64,000 nucleotides of DNA. Source: Perkinsus chesapeaki. Its lineage: Eukaryota; Perkinsozoa; Perkinsida; Perkinsidae. Made by a program: the position numbers and the translations under genes. The number at the start of each line of letters is the position of its first letter. Within the stretch, counting starts at the first letter, position 1. The stretch lies in the NCBI GenBank assembly GCA_013115145.1, contig JAAPAO010000008.1, positions 62,001 through 126,000 of the forward strand. Reading direction: 5' to 3'. Under the pieces are notes generated by a model. That model was not told the DNA's origin, did no database searches, and saw only the letters and a program-made list of their open reading frames with translations. Shown piece by piece: positions 43,042 to 54,218 of the stretch.

Positions 43042-46000
43042 ATGTTTGGCTTCAATCCTTCTATTGGTCTGAGTAAATATCGTCCAGGAGGGTCTTCTCC
43101 CATCCTAGGCCTTCAAGCGGCTCCCAATGGCCGTGTTCTATCGGTGATCACTCGAGGTGGGCGAGAGGTAAGCTTCAAAGGCTGCTCGTTGGGTTGTTAT
43201 GAAATGTGTCGCTAGGCACAGTTTTATGCTGCTGGTTATCAACAACAGCAGGCTCCGATGTACCGTCTACGTACGGCAGCCTCTATGCTGGGATCGACAC
43301 TACAGGAGGGCAATTCCAAACAGTCGGGCTCTGACTTGGATTCTGGCGACGAGAGCATGACCTTTACTGGGTACTATAGAAAAGATTCTTTTCGAGGTTG
43401 AATTCCGTCCCGTGTTTAGGCTGCATGCATGGTCCGGTGATTCGACTCGGGTATTTTTACAGTTGTCGACTCGGCATTTGGTTGCGGTCTTCCGAGTACG
43501 GTTCGGTGATGACGGTTTTAAAAAGGGGGCTGATTATGACTATGATGAGGCTGATACAGATTATGATGATGAAGGTGGGACAAAAAGGCATGTTAGGTGA
43601 TAATGGGGGGGACATGGGCACGGTGTGTGAGGCTCGGTCAGGTCTCATCAGCTGCGACAGCTTCCCTGTCATATTGAGCTTGAGTGTACGCTTAGTGTCC
43701 CTACGGAAAAGTTCTCACTCTTGCCTGGTGCTGGCAATCGACTTTTTATAGTATCATCACCGACAGAAGTATCATCAAGTAGCATGATTCTATTGCTGGA
43801 CACTGATAACTACAGGCAGCGTGCGCCCAAGGTCGACCTATCTGTACTAAAGCGAGGCCCAGGGGCCATCCTCGCCTTTGAAGAGTGTCGCTGTCTAAGC
43901 CAGATAGCGGACTCCTTCATAGCTGGCCATCCCGATAGCGGCCTCCGGAACCGTGTGGTAGCGACGTCTGCATCGGGAGGACCAAGCGGCGTTATTGCCG
44001 TCAGCGTAGTGATAGAGGGTACATCGGAAGTATGGCTGCTGCGAGACAGGCCAGTAGAGGGGAAAGGCGGTTGCGGATTGGGCCGAGTTCTCTCGGTATC
44101 GGGCAGTTGCAGCTGCGTCGCACTTTCCGGGGATTGCCTGGCTGTTGCCCTTACTGGTGGAGTTGTTGATCTTTATAATATACAGGATCCACAGGACACC
44201 CTAGAGCTAGCCCACCTGTGTCGGATAAAATCATCTGATCTCTTATCAACGACCGAAGAGCTCCCACCAAAGCTGCCAGTTAGCGGCCTGACGTGGGCCG
44301 GCGATCGGGTCCTATTGGTCCATACTGGGGTCGGCCTTGGTGCCGTCTCTGTGGATGGTGCCAGGCTTGGATGCTTTACTCATGGATGTGGCCCTGTTAA
44401 GTTCGCCGCCGGTAGCACAAGCTATCTTTGGGCATGTGTCGTGACCTTTAATGAGCCAGAGATTGCTAAGTTCCCCGCCGTGGTGGAGCATCCCTCCATG
44501 TTGACCGGTTATGGTGATGACGTCAGCTGTCCTTCAGTGCCGTTATTGGCATCTCATGAGCGAATGCTTTTGCCAAAGGCATCGTCTAGTACGTGGAAGG
44601 CAGTGCATTACCCTCACATGTACATGCGTACCAATTGGCCACCGCGTGTGTTCGCTGGTCGCCCCGGCCACTGGATCATGGTCTGTGGCGAGTTCGGCTT
44701 CGTGGTTTATAGTTACCTCAGGGATAAATGGAGGTTGTTTGGTGACGTGGCTCATGAGGGCTTGGTTGGTCGAGTTCGGGCAGCCTGCAGTCTAGGGCAA
44801 TACGGCGTAACTTTGAATAGCAGTGGCTTGTTGGTAGTCTGGGACATGGGTGCCAGGCTGGACTATTATACAGCAAAGCTGGCTAGTGTAGAGGCTGCAG
44901 ACGCTGCTGAGGTGAAGGCAATGGCGACATCTGAAGATTTCCAAGTGGTACTGGCAACCCTTACTGAGGCCACTTCATATCGCTATAATGGGCCGGGTGA
45001 TTTCACGGTCGGCAAGAGCGTCCGTTTGGATGCCCTGCCAAGTCCTTTAAGAGAAGTGCAGCTGTTCCGAGATGACAGCGGAGGCATGGTATTGCTGGCA
45101 CTCTTACGGAACGGTGAAGTATTCAGAGAGCAGGACAGTGGGTCGATGAAATTCGTAAGAGTGTGCGGCGGTGTTCGACGAATCTTCGTGTTCGAGCCTA
45201 CGGAGCGAAATCAGAAATCCCAACTGGAGATATCTAAGAGCTCGTCTACGGATGCGCCTGCTACTGGTGGATCGGAGGAAGATGCGTCTAGCTCTATTTC
45301 ACCGTTAACTTACAGAGGATTTGGCGGGCCTTTTATGATACCACAAACCGCGTCGTCTGTAGGAGAGAGCAGGCAGGGGAAGACGGGTAATAATAGGGGG
45401 CTTGAGTGGCGTGGATGGACTTCTGGGGGGCTTCGGCGTCAGGAGCCTCAGGGCCATTCAATCGGTCAATCAGTTAGTATAGATATTAATATATGGGAAA
45501 CCGAGAACTGATAGCATAATGGTGCAGTGTAGCGGATACTAGTAGCTATAAGATTTCACTGTATGGTTTACTTGTAGCATGTAGTAGTAGGAGTACTGTA
45601 ATAAGTTGTATAGGATGTTTATATAATATTAAACCAACATTCAGGAGTGCTCGTTCATGTTGGGTTACCTTTAGGTGTTGGACAATCTACATCAGACGAG
45701 ACCTCTGATGAGAGCCAATCGGTGGTAATGACAGGATACCGTTCTGTCCACCCGTTGCCAGCCCCGTCTCTGTCCCTTCCTATAGCCAGTCGTAATCAGA
45801 CCAATGAGGAGGCATCATCCTCCTCTCCTCGATTCGACCTGCCTATCAGCGGTCACGAGGACACAGCGAATGCAGCGGAGCTGTTTACACCATCTCATGT
45901 AAAGGTGGTCAACTACTCCAAAAGCAGCAAAGACTCGACGACATTGGGCAAGGTGGAGGTGCCACCTGATGAAAAATGCCCTTTCTGTAAGGATGTCTGT

Positions 46001-47113
46001 ACAGTGGACCTCGCTACTAGTTACTATGATAATAGCCCGAGGGCCGTCTCGGAGCTTGCTTCGGTACTGGATAGAGCCCAAGTGTGGATGGAAGATCAAG
46101 CTGGCTTGTCGCTGTGGATAAATGGCTCCTTCTTTGCCACCCGTATACCGATCGATTCACCGAGTGCCGCTGTACTTTGTGTATACCCTTCACAGGCATC
46201 TTTTCGAGTAGTGCTTCCCAAGCAGTCATGGAGCTTGGTAACTGCTCCTCTGTATCATACTCTACTCCATAGGCTTTGTAGTGCTCCTGGTAACCGTCTA
46301 CTTCGAACTGCTTATAATGTGTCGTGCACGGTGTATTCAGCCAAGGAGTTCAGAGTAGTCCTCGAGCTCCTCCTCCACGAGTCGATCGATGCCTGTGTAC
46401 CGATATTCCTACGACTTGATAAACTAGGGGTAACCGATGTCAATGCTGTCCATCATCACAGCCCAGTTAACATGCGTCTCCGTACATTACGGAATGCCTT
46501 GCATCTGGTCGGTCATTTCGGTCCTTCTGGGGTTGACTATTTGGTAGCGGCCTTGCGTAAAACAGAGCCTCATGTAAGCTTCCGCCACGTTCTTGGTATG
46601 ATGGATGAAGGAGGCTCAGAGAGGGTAGCGCCCGAACTATTCCGTAGCGCTTTAAAGGCCGGCAGACTCTATCAGGCTGCTGCACTACTACTTCTGGTAC
46701 AGTACTCCGCGGGCCCTGAGACTGCCAGGAAGGACTATGCGTTACCACTGTTAAAGGCGGCTTTAGACGCCGGCGAAAAGTCCCTTGCTGAGCAATGCAT
46801 TAGATTCTATTCGGCAATGGGAACGGACCGTCCTCCAGAAGTGGTGAGCTGCGTCCGCGAGTACTGTATCAAGTTGGTGGTCGATTGTAAATGGGTGGAC
46901 CTACTTAATTGCTTTGGCGCTGACGGCACCGCAAGAGAATTCCTGGAGGGGGTCCCCGAGCCCACAGTTGTCCAGTTCAACTCGGTGGTTCGGTCTTTCA
47001 GGGCTCTTATGATATGTGATAGAGAGCCTGGAGAGACCAAAGACAACGTTGGAATAGTGCAGATAGCAGCTGATGAAGGAAGTGATGATACTTCTACAGA
47101 GGGTGGAGGGTAG
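43042..47113 (+). CDS. RIC1: RIC1 homologue, Rab6 guanine nucleotide exchange subunit
   Basis: RIC1 with RGP1 activates Rab6/Ypt6 at the Golgi. ATG 43042 (MFGFNPSIGLSKYRPGG) starts a WD-like propeller split by short introns; the large exon from about 43711 to 45390 carries most blades. The RIC1 hallmark is at about 44600-44760: HPHMYMRTNWPPRVFAGR, GEFGFVVYSYLRDKWRLFG. A low-complexity linker and an intron of about 250 nt follow. The C-terminal RIC1 domain occupies about 46300-46990: FRVVLELLLHESID, LRNALHLVGHFG, FRSALKAGRLYQAAALLLLV and LLKAALDAGEKSLAEQCIRF. It ends in an Asp/Glu/Thr tail at 47113. Both halves match RIC1, so I treat them as one gene although a stop at 45511 lies in the linker frame. 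Confidence 0.8.
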
Positions 47114-47501
47114 GTTGTCTCGCTGACGGCTGATGCTGATTTACTACTGTTGTCAGGTCACCATCAGATAACGCTGGTCTGCATGTATCGAGGCAGCTTT
47201 TCTTATTGTTTCTGTCTATTGGTTGGTCACGTCGTGTCCTAGCTATGTGTGTAGCATCGAGAGATCCTCGGTCATTGGCCTTTGCTATGGGCAGGGACCC
47301 GATGGTCAAGGAGATGTGTGCAGCTGAAGGAAGTGACGAATGTCGATCGCTGTTGCACGGTGCCCTAAGCTCTGTTTAAATCGCTTTTTGAAAGCCTGTA
47401 TAATTCTGCATAGTTTCCCTTTGTGAAATAATGAGTTGCGTTGAAGTGCCTTAATCCTGGCTTCTACCCAGAAATTTCTGTTCTTACGTTCGCAGACCGC
47501 T
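47114..47501. other. Intergenic region upstream of the first glucosyltransferase copy
   Basis: About 390 bp with no supported gene. A minus-strand frame at 47306-47530 has no motif. It presumably contains the RIC1 3' UTR and the promoter of the next gene. Confidence 0.5.
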
Positions 47502-50500
47502 ATGATCCGCTCCGGGATCGTTCTTTCCACGGAGCCTTCTTTTGGTGGGGTGTACGCTGATTCCGAGACGGAACGACCATCGTCACCTGCAAGTGGGCCA
47601 CAGATGGGTAACGGTCCTATAGGCTTGTATATCGCTATTAGTGTTCACCACGTAGGGCACATGGACAGTCGAAGTAGTATGGCGTCGATGTTGCGAGAAG
47701 CCAAGTCGAAGGACGTTTTATCACGATCTGAATTGCTGAGGATAACCAAGGCATATGAGGAGGCGGAGACGGAAACTAAAGACGTGAACGCTGGCGAGTA
47801 TCTTTTCCTTGGTAAGCTGATTGAAGGAAGTTATATTATTGTGTGGAAATACATTCGCATTAGGTAATTTCACAATGCAGTTTTGGAATGCATTTAATAA
47901 CTGGAACTTCCGTTATTGGGTATGCTTATTATTTGTTGGATTCGCCGTTTACACTGGTGAACATTTATCTACTTACTTCTTAACAAAAGCAGCAATCAGC
48001 CAGAACCAAGAGACAATGGGGCTATTTACATCTCCTTTTCATACGTGGATTGGATACTTCTACTTCATTATTGGTCCAGTAAGCTACACAGTATCAATCT
48101 CGTCGCAGTGTCTTTCTTTCAGCTGATGCTTTTCCTCGGTGGCGTCCTGTTGTTGCTCAACCCCTACGTCAAGCACACTCACACCATAGTAGCTTACTCT
48201 ATCATACTTACGCTCATTTGTGAATTTGTATGTGTCGTGGGAGATCCATACACATTCACATGCACGAGGGCTATGCCAATTCCTATGGTGCTATTCCTGG
48301 CCTGCATGAGCTCGAGACTTTTCCCCAGTGTCAGCTTCCTAGCAGTGGCACTCTATATGGGAGGTAAGCGTCACCTCCTCTGACGCATTTCCAGCTTGGA
48401 GGACTCTCACAGGTATACCCTTTCAGGTACGGACATTGCCCTAATAGTGTACTCCTCTTCTGGTGAGTATACGGCCCCCTATATTATGATGATATGGGCC
48501 GGTGTTCTATGTCATTGGTTTGTAAGCTCAACAATATCCTTCCCATATCTTTTATTATTCCTTTTCATTAGGTATTCGGTCTGTGTCTGGTTGGTAGCGG
48601 TAATCTGCTCCGTGCCCAATCTGATCTATTCTCCCTTATGATGGATAGATTACAGTTTAAAGAGAGAGATGACGGTGCTTATGATTTGGGAATACATGTA
48701 GGTCTCGTGGCCTGATTGATATATGTTAATTTCGGAGGCTTATCGGGTGAACTGCCTTTTTTCATCTTAGGCTGTCAGCCAACCTATGTTGAAGTACTTC
48801 GAAGATAATTATAAAGCAGCTTATGCAAAGTGTTTCAGAAGCAAAGTGGACGAGAAAGAGTAGGACTCACTGCAGGGCTTCATATCTGCAGCTAGCTGCT
48901 CGCAAACTTCGGTCATTGTTCCATAACCTTCCTGTTGGGGAATTTCTCATACCTCAACATCTATCGTTCCTTTCCTCTCTTTTATTAGTACCTAGCCTTG
49001 CTGCTGTAATGCTCCTACTTATTCAGATACAGTCTATGGGCTAGGTCCCGTCAAACATTCTGGATAACCCGACATATGAGATGGGCCATCGTAGGCGTTG
49101 TCTTGTAAGATATGGCTCTTCTAATTGGCCTCATATGTTATCCGTAGGTTGATCGCTGCTATGATATTCGTAGCGGCTGATTTTCATGAAGGTCCTAATG
49201 GCAACGCTGCTGGTCCAGTAGCAGGAGTTGTGGTAGGCACTTTCGGCAAGCTGTAATTCCCATTGATCATCCTGATCTTCGTTCAGGTACAAGTCTTGAG
49301 CGCGTTGGTCTTACTCATCGCAGTGTGTCTGTGTGTGATATCATTCGGGAAGCCTCGTCTTCTATTATCTGCCTCTGTACTGTTCTTTGTATCGGCTGCT
49401 ATGTTCTCCTGTGTATATATCTATAACTATGGTAGAGCATTCCAGGCGGTAAGCTCTTTGTGCATCGTGTCACAAGGCGATTTTGTTTTAATATCAGTGG
49501 AAAGACGATGCCCCCGACGTCACGCACTATGGCCCAGTCATGACCCGTATGGTGTGGGCAACCGATCCTGTAAGCTCCTTATCAGCCACTAATTGCAATT
49601 CTTTACCGTAGGGCCTGTTTACCATAATAGCAACTCATGTGACCATGTCGGATATTGGCGCCCTACCGCTGCTCTTCATCGATGTATTCGTTACCACTGG
49701 CGTCATTCTGAGGTGAGACTCGTGTAGCTTTAGGAAGCTGTGCAATAATATGGCGGTTCTGTGCGGATATGGGTCGATTGGGTTTCTCTCAGTTCTGAAT
49801 TCTGGTTGGAGCATCCCTCCAGCTTGTTGTCGATGGCCGACTTAGTCAACTATCTCATTATCATTGCAGCCGGTAGGCCTCGTGAAAAGCACATCGCTTG
49901 AATATATGCGGTTATCTTCTTTCAGCGTTCTTGTATACATTAAATCTTGAAAGCCATTGGCGCTTACTGTGGGCTATGTCCCGTGATAGAGTGCCAACAT
50001 CTCCAGATACGTATGTATCTGTAGAAGGATGTGCCACTGAATTCAGTACCAAAACTATGTACTATTTCCGAGTCCATCAAGGAGGAAGTAGATATTCGTT
50101 GCCACTTAAGCTACACCGGTTCCTGGGATAGGTTCATATTTATCATTACAGTCTACCCAGAAGTTGAGGGATATACTCGTGAAAGATGCGGAGCAAGAGC
50201 CTCACGAGTGGCAACAGTAAAGTCTAGAGGCATGTCGCAGGAATAGCTAGGTCGGTCCTGCAGATATATATGCCTAAGTTTTGATAACCTTGATCATGCT
50301 GGTGAAGGTGTTATTGAGACTAGAATGCATAGATTACAAGTTGTTATTAATGGTATTGTTAATCGTCGTCCAGATCTGGTAAGTGTATAATAATAATGAT
50401 TAATCATTCCTTTAATAGGTATCAAAGATGTTTCCTCGTCCTGAGGGTAATCATGTACCTAGAATGAATATTACTCTTATTGATGTTGGCAGTCGTGGTG

Positions 50501-53500
50501 ATGTCGAACCATATATTGCCATTTCCAAGGTATAAATCTCACGTTCTTCTTCGAATGGAAGTGTTGGATCTGTCTCAGGAACTGAACGCAATGGGTCATC
50601 ATTGTCGTCTCTGCACGCATGAGAAATTCCGAAACGTTATTGAGAAGAACGGTATAGAGTTTTTCCCAATGGCACTCGATGCCCCCGGCCACTGGCAGCC
50701 TGAGACGTTGATGAAGTAAGTATACTTCGAATAGTCGGCACCAGTTGTCTATATTTAGGATTGCCTCTGAGAGCCCCTCGTGGAATCCGGGATTCCTTGT
50801 CAGCCCTCATGACATGAATTTTGTGCTTCACAATACGTCGTTGATGAAACAGTCTGTTCGCGAGCTTTTCTTCTTCCCTGGATGGGAGAAGGGCGACGTT
50901 GGAGCATGGGGCGCCGTTAAGAGTGAGAATCCGGTTGGTGGATTCGCTTCAACTTCACTCGCCACGATATTGCTTTTGGACTGGTCTTTGTGGTTTTAGG
51001 CGCTCCTGAAAAGCGATGGGTTACTCATGCTATGATATCTAATCCCCCCGCTTACGTTCACGTACACATTGCCGAGCGCCTAGGCGTGCCCCTTCATATG
51101 TACTTAATGAAGAAGATGGTATAACTAGTAGAACTGGACTCTATAGGTTCTTCCCAATGCCATGGTCAAGAACGAAACTATTGGGGCATCCAATGAGTTC
51201 GAAGGAGCTTAACGATAATCCTTATTGGCGAGAGCTCAGCTACAGTTGGTTCGATCAGGTATACGTGATGCATTAAGTGCTTGTCGTTTACTTCGTATAT
51301 TTCAGATGCAATGGCACGGAATGTCCGCTGCGGTGAATAAGTACCGTAAGAAAGTTTTACACATCCCTAAGATCGGCATGTGGCACAGTGCTGGATCCCT
51401 ATTAGAAGAATGGGGTGTAAGTGTGAATATTGTCAATCACGTCTCATTCTTGCATAGGGGCTGTATTACGATAGGTGTTGTTGTTTTAGGTACCATTCTC
51501 ATACTGCTTCTCACCGTCACTCTTCCCAAAGCCGCCAGATTGGGGCCCGAATATCGAGATCACCGGTGTATGCTCCAATGGAAGTAGACAGTCATTCCGT
51601 GACGCTTGAGGCGTTCAGGGATCTTATCAGGTATAGAGAATACAACATACAATCCTCCGGCGGATCTTGCCAACTTCTTAAGCAACGGACCTAAGCCCTT
51701 CTATATTGGCTTTGGCAGTATTAGTGGTGATCTCACTTACATGTAAGGCCTAATTATGTGGCGCAGTGACGCTAAATGCTACTGTTCAGATATAAACCGA
51801 TCTTGCAAGCCGTCAAGAAAATGCCCAATTTGAGGGTTATAGTCCAGAAAGGTTGGTGCGACCTCAACGGCGTCTCCGCTGAGGACTTCACATCCATACC
51901 AGGTATCTAGCGCATCTCCTATCCGTGGTTACATTTGCCTTCAGATTTCCAAAAAAGAGTGTTCCTAATCGCTGCTCCACCCGAGCGCTGTCCTAAGTGC
52001 CGTAGACCCAGGGCTTCATTCACGCAGTAAGCTTCTTTTCTATTGTGAAAATACGGCAGCGCTTGGGCAATTTCGAAGGCAGCTAGTTTCGTGGAAGTGG
52101 TGAGTGATGATCTCTCATTTGTCAGTAATGGTTTATTCTGTGATGAATGTGATGGTTCATCAATAGAGGATGCTGAAGGGACGTGGGAATACGATATGTT
52201 GAAAGCATTAGGATCTGATAATATATCCTTCTTATCTGGTATTTATATTAATATTATATAATAATAAATACTTCCCTCCAACAGGTATACCACATGATTG
52301 GCTATTCCCTAAATGTTGTGCTGTAATGCATCATGGCGGTGCTGGTACCACTGCTATGGGTTTGGACTTCGGCCTTCCTACCTGTATTATTGCATTCTTT
52401 GGAGACCAATGGATCTGGGGTGAGAGCTGCTGGCGCGATCCTTTCCCGTATATAATCAAGCCCTACTGTAGCGTTTCTCAACATGTTCGTCCTAGGTGGC
52501 CTGGTTGAACTACAAGGAGCTGGTAAATTCCTTAGGAGGGATAGGGTCAACTCAGAGAACATGAAGGCCTCTCTGGAATTTGCCCTCACTGATGGAGCTC
52601 GGGCGGCTGCCAAGAGATTGCAAGGAGAGTTCAAGGTGAGCGGATATCTGCACTTCTTGGCTGCTTCGTAGCATTCTACTGTATTGTTAGGATGAGCGAG
52701 ATCGAGGTATGGGTGCTCATGAAGCAGCTCTTAGTTTCCAACGTCAATTACCATTAGAGCTAGTTACTTGTGAATTATGTAGAGTAATGGCTCGATGGGA
52801 ACCAGATATGTCATATAGGCCAAGAGCAGCTGAATATCGTGATACAGTTAGAGATATTGGTTTATGTAATATAATATTATTAACCATAATAATATATTAG
52901 TTATATTCAGGTCCGGTATGTGCTGTTACATTAGCTGAATCTGAAGGATTAGTAGTAGCACCATTCCGAACAGCTGATTGGGGCAGGACCAGAGGAGGCA
53001 TCCTTTATGTTCATTTCGTAAGTAGACGAGTGTGTCTTCTTGTATTTAACTCTACGTCAGGTAAGAGCGCTGAAAGCTTCTACTAGGCTTTTTAAACGCA
53101 TGGTTCAAGGCGGTCAGACAGGAGGAGTATACGGCTTCTTCATTGGTAGTCTTTCCCCGATTTGCGATTTCCTTTCGCAATCGACAATCAGGTGTCATGG
53201 CGGGCATACTAGAGTTCATTGTATTCATTGTATGTGCGCCATTCGTGTTTGTACGTGATAGCTGGAGAGTAGCCACTCAGCTGGCACAGGGGACAGCAGG
53301 TGATGTAGTTCGCCTGTGCGCATTTAGTTCAGCCAATGCTTGTGGTTCAGACGGTCGTCAGCTTGGTGGCCGTGACACGAAGACAGCTGATGCGGAACTG
53401 CTTAACGGACTGGTAAGTGGAGCTAGGGGTTTGTGGGAGATCCGCTCGTGTGGCAGGTATTAATCGATGATAAGAATTATGGTGATGTCCGCGCGGTTCC

Positions 53501-53834
53501 AGCTAGCACGTTAGAGAGCGACGATAAAGAACTTGACGAGGAGGAGTTTGCCTTCTTGCTTCACCGAACTGAGAGGGCGCTTTCGGAGCTGGAAAATAAG
53601 TAGGCTGTATCTTACTGACGCGTGACTTATCGGTGTTACTTGCTTAGCCGGTCGCGTGTACATAGAATGACAGAGGCAGTTTGTCAACTGTTTGAACGTC
53701 GTGGTGTGGGTATGGAATTCACAGCGAAGACTGCCTATCAAGAGCCCTTATTGAATCCAGGGGATAAAGTCCTTGCGGAAGAGGAATCAAAAGTGACTGA
53801 TAATAGAACTAAAGTCACCATAAGGGGAGCATAG
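47502..53834 (+). CDS. Multi-pass membrane / sterol-glucosyltransferase-like protein, copy A
   Basis: A large many-exon gene. ATG 47502 (MIRSGIVLSTEPSFGGVYAD) leads to a charged N-terminus and then at least seven hydrophobic segments, for example FRYWVCLLFVGFAVYTG, MLFLGGVLLLLNPYVK, HTIVAYSIILTLICEFVCVV, VCVWLVAVICSV and LVLLIAVCLCVISFGKP. A soluble part starts near 49960. The GT N-terminal half (50463-50720) has MNITLIDVGSRGDVEPYIA, ELNAMGHHCRLCTHEKF and GIEFFPMALDAPGHW; the C-terminal half has FYIGFGSISGDLTYM and the nucleotide-sugar box HHGGAGTTAMGLDFGLPT followed by FFGDQWIWG (52329-52420). These are the marks of UGT80/ATG26-type sterol 3-beta-glucosyltransferases (GT1/GT28 fold). A further hydrophobic span (VFIVCAPFVFV) and the tail MTEAVCQLFERRGVGM follow. 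It likely glucosylates a lipid at a membrane. Substrate is inferred. Confidence 0.75.
47772..48012 (+). repeat. Identity block 1 between the two glucosyltransferase copies
   Basis: Identical by eye over 241 bp to 54495-54735, including one complete intron (donor GTAAGCTGATTG, acceptor CGCATTAG). Sequence on both sides is clearly diverged. Confidence 0.85.
48498..48707 (+). repeat. Identity block 2 between the two glucosyltransferase copies
   Basis: Matches 55203-55413 with only about ten differences, including an intron. Flanking exons are much less similar. Confidence 0.8.
49898..50077 (+). repeat. Identity block 3 between the two glucosyltransferase copies
   Basis: Matches 56746-56925 almost exactly (a few substitutions near the start). 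It ends abruptly within the codons after FRVH. Confidence 0.8.
50275..50512 (+). repeat. Identity block 4 between the two glucosyltransferase copies
   Basis: Matches 57125-57371 nearly base for base, apart from a short insertion in the intron of the second copy. It contains the GSRGDVEPYIA exon start. Confidence 0.8.
51651..51768 (+). repeat. Identity block 5 between the two glucosyltransferase copies
   Basis: Matches 58440-58557 with a few substitutions. It contains the FYIGFGSISGDLTYM exon and the start of the following intron. Confidence 0.8.
52098..52421 (+). repeat. Identity block 6 between the two glucosyltransferase copies
   Basis: Matches 58895-59218 over the same length (324 bp) with few differences, including a very AT-rich intron. 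It contains the HHGGAGTT box. Confidence 0.85.
52680..53020 (+). repeat. Identity block 7 between the two glucosyltransferase copies
   Basis: Matches 59439-59779 over 341 bp, identical as far as read, including an AT-rich intron. Similarity falls sharply right after the GT at its 3' edge. Confidence 0.85.
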
Positions 53835-54218
53835 GTGAACTATCGACGGATGAGCTGGGGATTCCTTTGTGTTAGCTGTCCCCTTTCTAGGTGATCTGGA
53901 CGATATATAACGTGTTATGATTCATGCTTGGGGCGTGTGGTTGATGAGCTCTCCCTGTACAGCATATCATATTTGCAGGCATTAAATCCGAGCTGTATCA
54001 TAGCCACTGTAGAAATGCTTCGAAGTTTTCGCTCTTTTCGTACTTCCACGATCCTAAGTTCAGTCTCGGATCCTGAGTCAGTTAATTTATTTCTTCCCAA
54101 TATGCTTACTTTTCACTTTCCACCTTCCATAACTCCATGGTGTTGTGTGGTATCCCTAACTTGGCATTCTTAACCTTCAGTATTCCATTCGAATCAACAA
54201 CCGTCTCGGGTCAACACA
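53835..54218. other. Intergenic spacer of the tandem duplication
   Basis: 384 bp between the two copies. It is not obviously similar to the region upstream of copy A (47114-47501), so the promoters have diverged or have different origins. No RNA or repeat is seen. Confidence 0.5.
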
